A stretch of 34,888 nucleotides of DNA from Candidatus Poseidoniaceae archaeon (GTDB taxonomy: Archaea; Thermoplasmatota; Poseidoniia; Poseidoniales; Poseidoniaceae): positions 1 through 34,888 of the forward strand of contig JADHSC010000018.1 in NCBI GenBank assembly GCA_016777125.1, read 5' to 3'. This document shows positions 8,161 through 16,709 of the stretch, piece by piece. A program made the translations under genes and the position numbers. The notes beneath the pieces are model-generated. The model saw only the letters and a list, made by a program, of their open reading frames with translations, was not told where the DNA came from and made no database searches. The first letter of the stretch is position 1. Every line of letters starts with the position of its first letter.

Positions 8161-9531
8161 ATGGTTGACCAACTTCCAAATCTAGGACGAGAAAAAGAAA
8201 TGCTTCAAGAAATGGGGTTCGACTCCATTGATGCATTGTTTGCTGATGTCCCTATGGGCGTACGTATGAACGAAGATTTGCCCCTTCCTGAGGCTCAAAG
8301 TGAAGAAGAACTCCTTGCTGATGCAAAGCGATTACTGGGTTCCAATGTTGCCCTCGGAGAGAAGGTATCGTTCCTAGGTGCAGGTTTGTATCGAAACTTC
8401 GTTCCTTCTTGTGTGTTCCAACTCATCACTCGTGGAGAATTTCTGACATCGTATACGCCATATCAGCCCGAAGTATCTCAGGGAATGTTGCAGGCGATGT
8501 GGGAATTCCAGTCCTTGATTTCAGAATTGATCGCCATGCCAGTGACCAATCTGTCTCTCTATGATGGTTCAACCGCAGCTGCTGAAGCGATAACTTGTGC
8601 AGTTCGCGTCCACAATCGGAAAGCAGAACAGAAGAATACTGTCTACATTTCAGAACTAACACCCCCAGATCGCTGTTCGGTCATTTACAACTACTGCCAA
8701 GGTGCTGGAATAGAAATAAAGAAACTTAGACATCATGAAAACGGTCTTATCAATTTAGATGATGTTGCCAATGCCGCTGGTTCCTGCGCAGTCTATGTGG
8801 AACAACCAAATCCTCTCGGTATCATCGATGGAGGTTATCCTGCATTAAAGGAAATTATCGGAGAACATACTGCGCTTATTGTTGCAATCCAACCTATCTC
8901 GTTGGGACTGGTAGAAGCACCAGGTAACTATGGCGCAGATATTGTTGTTGGAGAAGGACAACCTCTTGGAAGTCCTATTACTGCAGGAGGTCCAATCTAT
9001 GGCATCTTTGGATGCACGAAGGCTTACCTTCGTTTAATGCCAGGTCGAATTGTCGGACGAAGCATTGATGTTGATGGAAAAGAAGCGTATTGTCTCACGC
9101 TTTCAACCCGTGAGCAGCACATTCGACGACATCGAGCAACCTCCAACATATGCACAAATGAGACACTCATTGCTCTAATGGGGGCAATGCACATGTCGCT
9201 TTTAGGACCAGAAGGTCTTGAAGAACTTGCAATACGAAATATGGCTGCTTGTACCTATGCTAAACAAAAACTAAGTTCAATCGAAGGATTATCAATCGTT
9301 CATCAACATCAATCCCACTTCAATGAATTTGCTATCGAAGTACCCGATACCGGTAAGAATTGCTTGACCTACCTCGAGGATAAAGGAATCATTGGTGGAT
9401 TTGATCTTTCATGGTGGTATCCAGACCAATCCAATCGTCTGTTACTCACGTTTACAGACCAAACCTCTGGCCATGATATCGAACAACTTGCTACTGAACT
9501 TCAATCATGGGTCAATGAGGTGGTCGCATGA
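8161..9531 (+). CDS. gcvPA: Glycine dehydrogenase (decarboxylating) subunit 1
   Basis: 456 residues, matching the N-terminal half of the P protein as in organisms with a two-subunit glycine decarboxylase. Visible features are the N-terminal PNLGREKEMLQEMGF helix, SFLGAGLYRNFVPSCVFQLITRGEFLTSYTPYQPEVSQG (the GAGxYxHxxP-type region, split here), and NLSLYDGSTAAAEA. It has no Schiff-base lysine motif; that is in subunit 2. A GGAGGTG at 8147-8153, seven bases before ATG, fixes the start. The last four bases overlap the start of gcvPB (ATGA), so the subunits are made in equal amounts. Confidence 0.95.
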   Translation: MVDQLPNLGREKEMLQEMGFDSIDALFADVPMGVRMNEDLPLPEAQSEEELLADAKRLLGSNVALGEKVSFLGAGLYRNFVPSCVFQLITRGEFLTSYTPYQPEVSQGMLQAMWEFQSLISELIAMPVTNLSLYDGSTAAAEAITCAVRVHNRKAEQKNTVYISELTPPDRCSVIYNYCQGAGIEIKKLRHHENGLINLDDVANAAGSCAVYVEQPNPLGIIDGGYPALKEIIGEHTALIVAIQPISLGLVEAPGNYGADIVVGEGQPLGSPITAGGPIYGIFGCTKAYLRLMPGRIVGRSIDVDGKEAYCLTLSTREQHIRRHRATSNICTNETLIALMGAMHMSLLGPEGLEELAIRNMAACTYAKQKLSSIEGLSIVHQHQSHFNEFAIEVPDTGKNCLTYLEDKGIIGGFDLSWWYPDQSNRLLLTFTDQTSGHDIEQLATELQSWVNEVVA

Positions 9532-11024
9532 GTCGTCTTTTCGATCACAATGGTGCTCCTGGAAAGGGATATGCGCAACCTAAGCCTCTTCTCGATGGTT
9601 CTGAACTCTCCCTACCTGACAATCTTGTTCGCAAGAACCTTCCACGCTGGCCACGTCTTTCTGAGCCAGAGATGGTCCGTCACTACACGTGGCTTTCGAA
9701 GAGAAACTATGGAATTGACACTGGATTTTACCCGCTTGGTTCATGCACAATGAAGCATAATCCTCGAGTGAATGAAGTGATTGCACAATTACCGGGGATC
9801 GCAGATATTCATCCACATCAGCCTGAACATCAAATCCAAGGACTGCTTTCAATTTATTATGAAATGCAAGAGATGCTTTCTGTTTGTGCAGGTATGGATG
9901 CAGTTACATTGCAACCAGTCGCTGGTGCTCAGGGTGAATTCACTGCAGTACGATGTTTCCAAGAATACTTCAGACACCGTGGTGAACATCAAAGAACGAA
10001 GGTTATTGTTCCTGATTCTGCACATGGAACAAATCCTGCAAGTGCTGCTATGGCTGGATTTGAAATCATTGAAATTCCAAGTAAAGTCGATGGACGAATC
10101 GATCTTGACGCATTACGTGCAGTCGTTGGAGATGATACTGCGGCCATGATGATTACGAATCCAAATACACTCGGTTTGTTTGAACATGATATCGCAGAAG
10201 CATCAGAACTCGTTCATGGCGTTGGTGGACTTATGTATTATGACGGAGCAAACTTCAACGCTATTCTGGGAAGAACAAGCCCTGGTCTAATGGGCTTCGA
10301 TGCTGTTCACTACAATCTTCACAAAACCTTCTCTCAGCCTCACGGCGGTGGAGGTCCAGGATCAGGTCCAATTGGCGTAAAGCAACACTTGGCACCATTC
10401 TTACCGACTCCAATCGTATCTCGAAGAGAGGCAATTGAATCTGAACAGGAACAAGCAGTCGATGAATTCTGGTACACTTGGCATGAACCAGAACACACGA
10501 TTGGTAAGGTTCAGCAATGGCATGGAAATGCTGGTGCAATTATTCGCTGTTGGGCATACTATCGACGATACGGTAAGGAACTTCGAACCATGTCCGAACA
10601 CGCAGTATTGAACGCGAACTATCTGCGCCATGCTATCCACAGAGAAGCAAAATCAGCTGGTGTCGACCACATGTTTGTGGATGGGGCAGAGACTGTTGTC
10701 GCAAAGCACGAATTCACGCTTTCTCTTGCACCTGCTAAAGAATCTCTAGGAATTTCAGCCATGGATGTCGCCAAAGGTTTGCTCGATATGGGATACATGG
10801 CTCCAACCGTGTATTTCCCATTGGTCGTTCCAGAATGTATGATGATTGAACCAACTGAAACCGAATCGAAAGATACGCTCGATACGTTTGCGGAAGATTT
10901 CGCTAAAGTATTGCAAGTCGATGCTGAAACACTCCACAATGCTCCAATCACGACCCCTGTCCGTCGTGTAGATGAAGTCTATGCAGCTCGTAATCTATGT
11001 CTGCATCATCCATTTGATGAATGA
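9528..11024 (+). CDS. gcvPB: Glycine dehydrogenase (decarboxylating) subunit 2
   Basis: 498 residues, the C-terminal half of the P protein and the catalytic, PLP-carrying subunit. The Schiff-base lysine lies in VHYNLHKTFSQPHGGGG (around residue 262), followed by the glycine-rich GGGPGSGPIGV. Other family stretches are YPLGSCTMKHNPRVNE, PDSAHGTNPASAAMAGF and MITNPNTLGLFE. With gcvPA it decarboxylates glycine and loads the aminomethyl group onto lipoyl-H protein. The start overlaps the gcvPA stop as ATGA, with GAGGTG five bases upstream. The 3' end overlaps a small convergent gene by 19 nt. Confidence 0.95.
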   Translation: MSRLFDHNGAPGKGYAQPKPLLDGSELSLPDNLVRKNLPRWPRLSEPEMVRHYTWLSKRNYGIDTGFYPLGSCTMKHNPRVNEVIAQLPGIADIHPHQPEHQIQGLLSIYYEMQEMLSVCAGMDAVTLQPVAGAQGEFTAVRCFQEYFRHRGEHQRTKVIVPDSAHGTNPASAAMAGFEIIEIPSKVDGRIDLDALRAVVGDDTAAMMITNPNTLGLFEHDIAEASELVHGVGGLMYYDGANFNAILGRTSPGLMGFDAVHYNLHKTFSQPHGGGGPGSGPIGVKQHLAPFLPTPIVSRREAIESEQEQAVDEFWYTWHEPEHTIGKVQQWHGNAGAIIRCWAYYRRYGKELRTMSEHAVLNANYLRHAIHREAKSAGVDHMFVDGAETVVAKHEFTLSLAPAKESLGISAMDVAKGLLDMGYMAPTVYFPLVVPECMMIEPTETESKDTLDTFAEDFAKVLQVDAETLHNAPITTPVRRVDEVYAARNLCLHHPFDE

Positions 11025-11377
11025 CGACTGAATTCAATGGGTTCCTGAGTGAATTGAAGCATTTCCCACGTGAGTTGGGATGAATGTATAAGCAAAGCGA
11101 ATCCAATAAGTACGACTTCCAGTAGAGTCCAAACCCAAGATATCGTTGCGATTGAGATGACGATGACTGTGGCAAGGATCATCAAACCGATGAGACTAAT
11201 CTTGGGTCTGAATCGTACAAGTATCTTCTCTTCCATTTCCATTATGCTCAATGTAATCATTTGCAGCCATCCTTTTCGGAGGATGAGTGTGTTGCCATTA
11301 TTTTCAATGTCCACATATGGATGCTTTTCTATCTTGGCGAGAAAGTCTTCTCTTGAGGAGGCGTATACTTGTTCCAT
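11006..11377 (-). CDS. Small two-TM membrane protein, function unknown
   Basis: 123 residues. Residues 1-58 are soluble with a beta-rich pattern (GNTLILRKGWLQMITLSIMEMEEKILVRFRP), followed by two membrane segments at about 60-78 and 82-98 and a short tail. The layout resembles PH-like or photosystem-associated small membrane proteins, but I do not recognise a family. It runs convergent to gcvPB with a 19-nt overlap and diverges from the gene at 11461. A TATA-like stretch at 11419-11424 lies 42-47 nt upstream of its ATG. Confidence 0.6.
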   Translation of the reverse strand: MEQVYASSREDFLAKIEKHPYVDIENNGNTLILRKGWLQMITLSIMEMEEKILVRFRPKISLIGLMILATVIVISIATISWVWTLLEVVLIGFALLIHSSQLTWEMLQFTQEPIEFSRHSSNG

Positions 11378-11416
11378 TGTAATACGACTTGCTGGTGCTA
11401 TGTCTTAATCTCATTG

Positions 11417-11426
11417 CCTATATACA
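11417..11426. promoter_or_regulatory. Shared TATA region between two divergent membrane-protein genes
   Basis: CCTATATACA contains the self-complementary TATATA at 11419-11424. It is 36 nt before the ATG at 11461 on the plus strand and 42 nt before the ATG at 11377 on the minus strand. Because TATATA reads the same on both strands, one site could serve both short-leader transcripts. Experimental support is absent. Confidence 0.4.
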
Positions 11427-11460
11427 ACAATCAAATGAAGTGGGAGTTCTTCGCAAGAAC

Positions 11461-12075
11461 ATGGTTGGGTTGTTTGTTGATGGTTGGTTTCCCTCAGAGG
11501 AACGCCCTGTCATGATCATTCCTCTTTTCACAATGGCTTGGTCTCTTTTCACACTTGTTTGTCCGATATTGTTAATCATATCTGGAAAATATACCGAAGT
11601 TGTACCATGGTTCATTTTAGCATCAATTCTTCTTCTTGGTTTTGCTCTCTTCTCAACAATGTCTCAACGAAGGGTCCTCATCCTTCACCGAGGTGTTCAC
11701 GCTAGTGGACTTCTAATGTCTGCTGCGCTTATTTTAGCATTCATCGAATCCGTATCTGCTTGGGTACCTTTGGGAATCGGTTGGATTCAATTTGGTTTAA
11801 CGTATCGTATCGCTAATCGAACCTCTGCAGGTTTTGGTGTCCAGTTTCGTCATCAATGGAATCCGAAAACTCTACTTGAGCTCTCAGCGAATCATAAGAA
11901 TCAGTGGCATTTACTCAATACGAGACCTTCGAATGGATTGATGGCCATTCTAAGGAAAAATGGTGTGATTGGTGCGATGTATTGTACCTTTGAAGAGAAC
12001 GATTGTTGGTTACATCTCGATGTTTTTAGCAACGAATTTTTCGATTTGAATGGCATTCTCATCGAAGAAGAGTGA
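11461..12075 (+). CDS. Membrane protein with C-terminal cytoplasmic domain, function unknown
   Basis: About 204 residues from the ATG at 11461; the frame is open 24 codons further upstream, but that part crosses the TATA region. Four membrane segments fall in the first 115 residues. The remaining part is soluble (QFRHQWNPKTLLELSANHKNQWHLL... and a C-terminal EEE) and might be a small alpha/beta domain. I do not recognise a family. It is divergent from the small membrane protein at 11006-11377, which suggests the two may be functionally linked. A run of seven T follows the stop, so transcription probably ends there. Confidence 0.6.
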   Translation: MVGLFVDGWFPSEERPVMIIPLFTMAWSLFTLVCPILLIISGKYTEVVPWFILASILLLGFALFSTMSQRRVLILHRGVHASGLLMSAALILAFIESVSAWVPLGIGWIQFGLTYRIANRTSAGFGVQFRHQWNPKTLLELSANHKNQWHLLNTRPSNGLMAILRKNGVIGAMYCTFEENDCWLHLDVFSNEFFDLNGILIEEE

Positions 12076-12078
12076 CGG

Positions 12079-12085
12079 TTTTTTT
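12079..12085 (+). terminator. Poly-T transcription stop
   Basis: TTTTTTT starts four bases after the stop codon of the preceding membrane-protein gene and 52 bases before purE. Archaeal RNA polymerase terminates at T-runs without needing a hairpin. Confidence 0.5.
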
Positions 12086-12136
12086 GTAGGATGGCCGAGG
12101 GTCATCTAAAAGAACCATCCGCGACGGGGAAGAAAC

Positions 12137-12616
12137 ATGGATGTAACCATCTTACTCGGTTCGAAATCGGACATGCCTGTTGCTGAAAAGTGTACCAAAA
12201 TTCTCAATCATTTTGGCGTAGATTACCAATTACGTGTAGCATCTGCTCATCGTTCCCCTAAATTTGTAGAAGAAATTATTCACAAAGCAGAAGAAGATGG
12301 TTGCAAAGTCTTCATCGCTATGGCTGGTCTTGCTGCTGCATTACCTGGTGCAGTGGCTGCTTTGACCACAAAGCCTGTGATTGGAGTTCCTTGTGGAGGA
12401 AAAGTTCCATTCGATTCTCTCCTCTCAATTGTCCAACTCCCTCCCGGGGTACCTGCTGCTACTGTCGGTGTTGACCGGGGAGACAATGCAGGACATCTTG
12501 CTGTACAGATGTTGGCCCTAGTCAATGAGGATATGGCTCAGAAACTAGTTCAAGATAAACTCGACCAAATTGAGCGTGTCCTAAAGATGGATCGTGAAGT
12601 AAACGGCGGGGCTTGA
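12137..12616 (+). CDS. purE: PurE, 5-(carboxyamino)imidazole ribonucleotide mutase / AIR carboxylase
   Basis: 159 residues, a normal PurE length. It acts in purine synthesis, forming CAIR. The ligand-binding motifs are visible: LLGSKSDMPVAE at the N-terminus, RVASAHRSP near residue 36 and AGLAAALPG near residue 68, then SIVQLPPGVPAATVGVDRG. The last stretch follows the archaeal form seen in methanogens rather than animal PAICS. Whether it takes N5-CAIR (class I) or AIR plus CO2 (class II) cannot be decided without finding purK. It is one base upstream of guaAb, forming a purine operon. Confidence 0.93.
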   Translation: MDVTILLGSKSDMPVAEKCTKILNHFGVDYQLRVASAHRSPKFVEEIIHKAEEDGCKVFIAMAGLAAALPGAVAALTTKPVIGVPCGGKVPFDSLLSIVQLPPGVPAATVGVDRGDNAGHLAVQMLALVNEDMAQKLVQDKLDQIERVLKMDREVNGGA

Positions 12617-12617
12617 A

Positions 12618-13565
12618 ATGTTTGATGCACCTGAATTCATCGAAGAATCGATTGAGCAAATGAAGGCTACAATCGATGATATCGCAATCATTGCGTGTTC
12701 AGGTGGCGTTGATTCAACCGTTGCTGCTGTTATTGCGAACAAGGCTGTTGGAGATCTTCTCCACTGTGTCTACGTTGATACAGGCTTCATGCGTAAGAAT
12801 GAGACTGAAGAGATCGAAAGAATGCTTTCTGAGCAAGGAATCAATCTCGTTACAGTAAAGGCAGCTGACCGATACTTTGAGGCTCTTCAAGGAGTTACAG
12901 AGCCTGAGGAAAAGCGTAAGGTCATTGGAGAACTCTTTATTCGAATCTTCGAAGATGAACAAAAGAAATGCGGTGCCAAATATCTTGTTCAAGGAACCAT
13001 TGCTCCAGATTGGATTGAATCTGGTGGCGGTGTTCGTGATACGATCAAGTCGCATCACAATGTTGGTGGATTACCTGAAGACATGACGTTAGAGGTCGTA
13101 GAACCTCTACGTGACCTGTACAAGGATGAAGTCCGTGAACTCGCAAGAGAACTCGAGATCATCGTTGCAGAGCGTCAACCCTTCCCGGGTCCTGGCCTTG
13201 CTGTACGAACTCTTGGAGAACTCACTCCTGAGCGAGTAGAAGTCGTAAGAGAGGCATGTGCAATTGTCGAAGAAGAATTTGAAGCAGCGGCAGCAGCCGG
13301 TGAAATGGAACTTCCTTGGCAATACTTCGCAGCCCTTCTACCAGTACGATCTGTTGGAGTTCATGGCGACGTTCGTGCCTACGGTGAAACGGTGGTTGTA
13401 CGTGCTGTGAAAAGCATAGACGGAATGTCTGCTCGATATTCTGAAATCCCTCACGCCATTCTGCAAAAGATCAGCACACGTATTACCAATGCAGTCAAGG
13501 GTGCAGTGAATCGTGTTGTATACGATATTACGCACAAACCACCCGGTACAATCGAGTGGGAATAG
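12618..13565 (+). CDS. guaAb: GMP synthase ATP-pyrophosphatase subunit (archaeal two-subunit type)
   Basis: 315 residues. It adenylates XMP and uses ammonia from a separate glutaminase subunit to make GMP. The PP-loop ACSGGVDSTVAA is at residues 26-37; the C-terminal GMP-synthase domain shows RQPFPGPGLAVRTLGE and the terminal KPPGTIEWE. The glutamine amidotransferase domain of bacterial and eukaryotic GuaA is absent, as in archaea where GuaAa and GuaAb are separate. The partner is not in the window. The ATG is one base after the purE stop. It ends three bases before the 3' end of a convergent tRNA gene. Confidence 0.95.
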   Translation: MFDAPEFIEESIEQMKATIDDIAIIACSGGVDSTVAAVIANKAVGDLLHCVYVDTGFMRKNETEEIERMLSEQGINLVTVKAADRYFEALQGVTEPEEKRKVIGELFIRIFEDEQKKCGAKYLVQGTIAPDWIESGGGVRDTIKSHHNVGGLPEDMTLEVVEPLRDLYKDEVRELARELEIIVAERQPFPGPGLAVRTLGELTPERVEVVREACAIVEEEFEAAAAAGEMELPWQYFAALLPVRSVGVHGDVRAYGETVVVRAVKSIDGMSARYSEIPHAILQKISTRITNAVKGAVNRVVYDITHKPPGTIEWE

Positions 13566-13568
13566 AGG

Positions 13569-13641
13569 CGCCGATTGTGGGGCTCGAACCCACGACCTTG
13601 GGATTAACAGTCCCACGCTCCACCAGCTAAGCTAAATCGGC
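13569..13641 (-). tRNA. tRNA-Asn (GTT)
   Basis: 73 nt on the minus strand. The acceptor stem GCCGATT pairs with AATCGGC, the anticodon loop is CTGTTAA (GTT, asparagine), and the T arm is GTGGG-TTCGAGC-CCCAC. The discriminator base is G, as usual for tRNA-Asn. The next bases read CC then T, so the 3' CCA is not encoded and must be added. No intron is seen. It is convergent with guaAb, with three bases between them. Confidence 0.95.
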
Positions 13642-13691
13642 GATTTTTCCCAACAACATCTCCTTTATGACGGCTTCCATTGAATCAAGAA

Positions 13692-14957
13692 CTACGAACA
13701 GTTCTCAATTGTGATGATTTCAAGAACTCGTGAACCGTCCTTGACTTGATAATCACTGATCTTGATTGCATCTTTCAGGCGCTGTAAAAGGTGCACGTCG
13801 AATCCATAATCTGCATCGAGCGTCATAATGGGTTCTCCTTGTTCAACATAATCTGAGACCTTTTTATGCAAGTGGATTCCAATTCCATGATCAATTTCTT
13901 GCCCTTGTTGGGAACGGCCAGCCCCTGCTTCACAGAGAACTTGGCCGACGGTGAGCGCATCGATGTCAGCGATGTTTCCATTTTGTTCAGCATTCAATAC
14001 ATATTGTTGAGGTCCCTTAGGAAGAACGCTCCATGGGTCGTGCAGGAGTTGGTCTGCGACGCTTGTTTCAACGCCTTGACGAATTAACATCTCCCTAAAT
14101 TCAGCCAATGCAGTACCATTTCTAATGACTTCTTCAAGATCAAATCCAAGTGCATTTCCTTGAGCGTAAACCAATTCCATCGTATCCTTTGGACCCATAC
14201 CCTTCAAACATTGAATCGACTCATAAATCTCATGACTATTTCCAAGCCAGTTGCCAAGTGGGTGATCCATTTGAGTCAATTGAGCTGTAACATTGATGCC
14301 AAGTTGTGTACCGACTTGAACCATTGATACGGCTAATTCTCTTGCCTTTTCTGAATGCTGCATAAATGCTGCCCTACCGTATTTGACGTCCAGTACGAGG
14401 GAATGAATACCTTCAGCCGCTTTCTTTGAAAGAATAGAGGCTGTGATCAATCCAATGCATGGAACAGTAGCAGTCACATCACGAATGGCATAAAGAATGG
14501 AATCTGCTGGAGCAATTTCATCTGTTTGTCTCGAGATAAAGCAAGGATTCAGTTTCATTGCCTCAATACTCAAACCAGTATTGAAACCTGGTATTGATTC
14601 CAATTTATCGATGGTTCCACCTGTATGGGCCAGTCCTCTTCCTGCAAGCATTGGTACAGTTGCCCCGCAGGCGCGGAGTGCCGGTGCTAGAATAATGCTC
14701 ATCTTGTCTCCAACGCCTCCAGTAGAATGCTTGTCGACAGCTGCTGGATTAAGTGGAAGTGATTCACCACTCTCAAGCATCGATGTTGTCAAATGATAGG
14801 TTTCATCTGGATTCAGTCCATTGATTTGACATGCCATCAAAAAGGCTCCAATTTGTTCGTTTGGAATCTCGGAAAGATGTTCAATGAACCAAGAAAGTTC
14901 TTCTTTTGATAGAATCTCTCCATCTCTTTTCTTTGCCAGTAAGGTAGGTATATGCAT
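13692..14957 (-). CDS. deoA: Thymidine / pyrimidine-nucleoside phosphorylase
   Basis: 421 residues, the size of bacterial DeoA or Pdp, not the ~500-residue archaeal AMP phosphorylase, which has an extra N-terminal domain. It cleaves (deoxy)pyrimidine nucleosides with phosphate to base and pentose-1-phosphate. The family signature is clear: DKHSTGGVGDKMS (residues 75-87), then LAGRGLAHTGGTIDKLESIPG, and an SRQTDEIAPADSILYAIRDVT segment. It is the last gene of a minus-strand group with the 2OG oxygenase (nine bases upstream) and the BI-1-like gene. Bacterial length hints at horizontal origin; there is no obvious base-composition break. Confidence 0.93.
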   Translation of the reverse strand: MHIPTLLAKKRDGEILSKEELSWFIEHLSEIPNEQIGAFLMACQINGLNPDETYHLTTSMLESGESLPLNPAAVDKHSTGGVGDKMSIILAPALRACGATVPMLAGRGLAHTGGTIDKLESIPGFNTGLSIEAMKLNPCFISRQTDEIAPADSILYAIRDVTATVPCIGLITASILSKKAAEGIHSLVLDVKYGRAAFMQHSEKARELAVSMVQVGTQLGINVTAQLTQMDHPLGNWLGNSHEIYESIQCLKGMGPKDTMELVYAQGNALGFDLEEVIRNGTALAEFREMLIRQGVETSVADQLLHDPWSVLPKGPQQYVLNAEQNGNIADIDALTVGQVLCEAGAGRSQQGQEIDHGIGIHLHKKVSDYVEQGEPIMTLDADYGFDVHLLQRLKDAIKISDYQVKDGSRVLEIITIENCS

Positions 14958-14966
14958 CGTATCAAC

Positions 14967-15929
14967 TCATTTCGATGCTAAGCCGATTTCAACAAGTCGT
15001 TGATGAAGATACTCTCCTGCATTGATGGATTGATAGGAGGCAACGCCTCCAGTTTGCACCACAAATTCTTCACGTGGAGTGAGATCTATTTCGTTGCGTG
15101 GATGGACGAACATTGGCATAGAAAAGCGCCTCTGTGTCGGATCTCCTGGATTGACTACTCGATGTGTTGTAGATTTGAATAAACCATTTGTCAGATTCTG
15201 AATCATGTCTCCTGAATCTACGATAATTTGCTCATGGTTACCTTCAACATCAATCCATGTCCCGTCATTGTCCATGACTTGTAATCCTGCAGCAGTTGCA
15301 GTCATGAGCAAGGTGATCAGGTTGATGTCTTCATGAGCGGCAGAACGTACCGCCCCTTCAGGAGTGGACTCATCAAGAGGAGGATAGTGGATAATTCTCA
15401 TGATGGTGTTCCCATCTTTTGCCATATCAGGCAGCCATGTTTCCTCGTGGCCAAGATAGGTGCTGCATGCGCTGAGAAGCATTGTTGATATCGCCTCCAT
15501 TTTAGTGTAAAGCGAATCCACATTTCCCTCAAAATCAGGCAGATGATGACTCGGCCAAATGTTAGCAGGATATGTCAAGTCAGTTTCACTGCCCTGGTTT
15601 CCCCTTCCAGTTTGCCAGAATTCTTTCAAATCAGGAGCAGGGTTATTCTTAGCGTGTTCGATTCCAAAAGATGTGTATCCTCGCTGGTGTGAAATCTCTG
15701 GACGAAGATACGATTGCTTCGTCTCTTCATTGAGGTCAAAGAACTTCTCTGCTTGTCTGTATGTCTCCTCGATATGATTTAGATCGATACCATGGTTGAC
15801 CAATGCAAAGAAACCAATGTCTGAGAGCGATTCTCCAATTACTTTGATGAAGGCCATACGTCGTTCTTCATCGCCTGAGAGGAAGTCTTGCAAATCTGCT
15901 ACAGGCAGCGGTCTTGACAAAGGTTTCAC
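14967..15929 (-). CDS. 2-oxoglutarate/Fe(II)-dependent dioxygenase, isopenicillin-N-synthase-like
   Basis: 320 residues. The N-terminal DIOX_N-type region (IGESLSDIGFFALVNHGID) precedes the double-stranded beta-helix. The iron ligands are His199 and Asp201 (AAHEDINLITLL) and His256 (STTHRVVNP), and Arg268-x-Ser270 (RRFSMPMF) should bind 2-oxoglutarate. The family oxidises many small molecules, and the substrate cannot be read. The gene starts with GTG two bases after the upstream stop, where AGGAG overlaps the GTG; a TTG three codons later has better spacing (8 nt) and is a possible alternative. Its position beside deoA may point to nucleoside or base oxidation, which is inference. Confidence 0.88.
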   Translation of the reverse strand: MKPLSRPLPVADLQDFLSGDEERRMAFIKVIGESLSDIGFFALVNHGIDLNHIEETYRQAEKFFDLNEETKQSYLRPEISHQRGYTSFGIEHAKNNPAPDLKEFWQTGRGNQGSETDLTYPANIWPSHHLPDFEGNVDSLYTKMEAISTMLLSACSTYLGHEETWLPDMAKDGNTIMRIIHYPPLDESTPEGAVRSAAHEDINLITLLMTATAAGLQVMDNDGTWIDVEGNHEQIIVDSGDMIQNLTNGLFKSTTHRVVNPGDPTQRRFSMPMFVHPRNEIDLTPREEFVVQTGGVASYQSINAGEYLHQRLVEIGLASK

Positions 15930-15931
15930 TC

Positions 15932-16669
15932 CTAGTTGTCTCGAAGTTTAGCAAGTAATCGGAGCATCTCGAAATACAACCAGAGGACTGTTACGAGGAT
16001 TCCGTAAGCACCCCACCATTCTTGTTGCTTGGGGGCACCCATGCGTACACCTGCCTCAATCATGCCAAAGTTTGAGATGAGCATGAGGGATGCAACGACA
16101 ATAATAAACAGACTAATTCCTATGCCAATTGGTCCACTGCTATGGAGGAAAGGAATGGAAACTCCTGGGATGAACATGAACATAATGCTGATGAGATAAA
16201 TGAACATAATCGATCCTGTAAGAGAAAAGACAATTTTGTTGAAAGTCGGTGTTGGCCGTATGATTCGCAATGAGTAAATTGTCAACATTGCACCAATCAC
16301 TCCGAGAGTTGCTAAACCTGCTTGTATTGCAATTCCAGGATACATCAATTCAAAGACAAGAGTTAGAGGACCGATGAAGAACCCTTCCATAAATGCATAA
16401 ATCATCACGGGTGTTTGAGGATTTGATGGACGTGAGAACATAAGGTACAGGGCGATTCCAATTGTTCCAAACATACCAAAAAACATCATTGGGTAAAGAA
16501 GGCCTGGGACAACATATCCAAGAACAACTGTACCAAGGGCAGAGATGGTCATCAATCCAAACAGAATTCCTATTTTCTGTAGCGTTCCTTCGAACGTCAT
16601 TCGGTCGTTTCCAGAGATTGTATTCCAAAATTTTGGTTGGAATACGGGGTTACTCGAACTGTAAGCCAT
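15932..16669 (-). CDS. Bax inhibitor-1/YccA-family membrane protein
   Basis: 245 residues with seven hydrophobic segments. The N-terminal pattern SSSNPVFQPKFWN and the central YAFMEGFFIGPLTLVFE follow the YccA/YbhL-type BI-1 family. Members are calcium-leak or stress-related membrane proteins in eukaryotes and bacteria; the archaeal role is not known. It heads the group with the 2OG oxygenase and deoA on the minus strand and begins 40 nt after the end of the large surface-protein gene. Confidence 0.85.
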   Translation of the reverse strand: MAYSSSNPVFQPKFWNTISGNDRMTFEGTLQKIGILFGLMTISALGTVVLGYVVPGLLYPMMFFGMFGTIGIALYLMFSRPSNPQTPVMIYAFMEGFFIGPLTLVFELMYPGIAIQAGLATLGVIGAMLTIYSLRIIRPTPTFNKIVFSLTGSIMFIYLISIMFMFIPGVSIPFLHSSGPIGIGISLFIIVVASLMLISNFGMIEAGVRMGAPKQQEWWGAYGILVTVLWLYFEMLRLLAKLRDN

Positions 16670-16709
16670 GACGTTACCAGAGTGTGGTCCTTTGTCAAGG
16701 TTACGCGTC

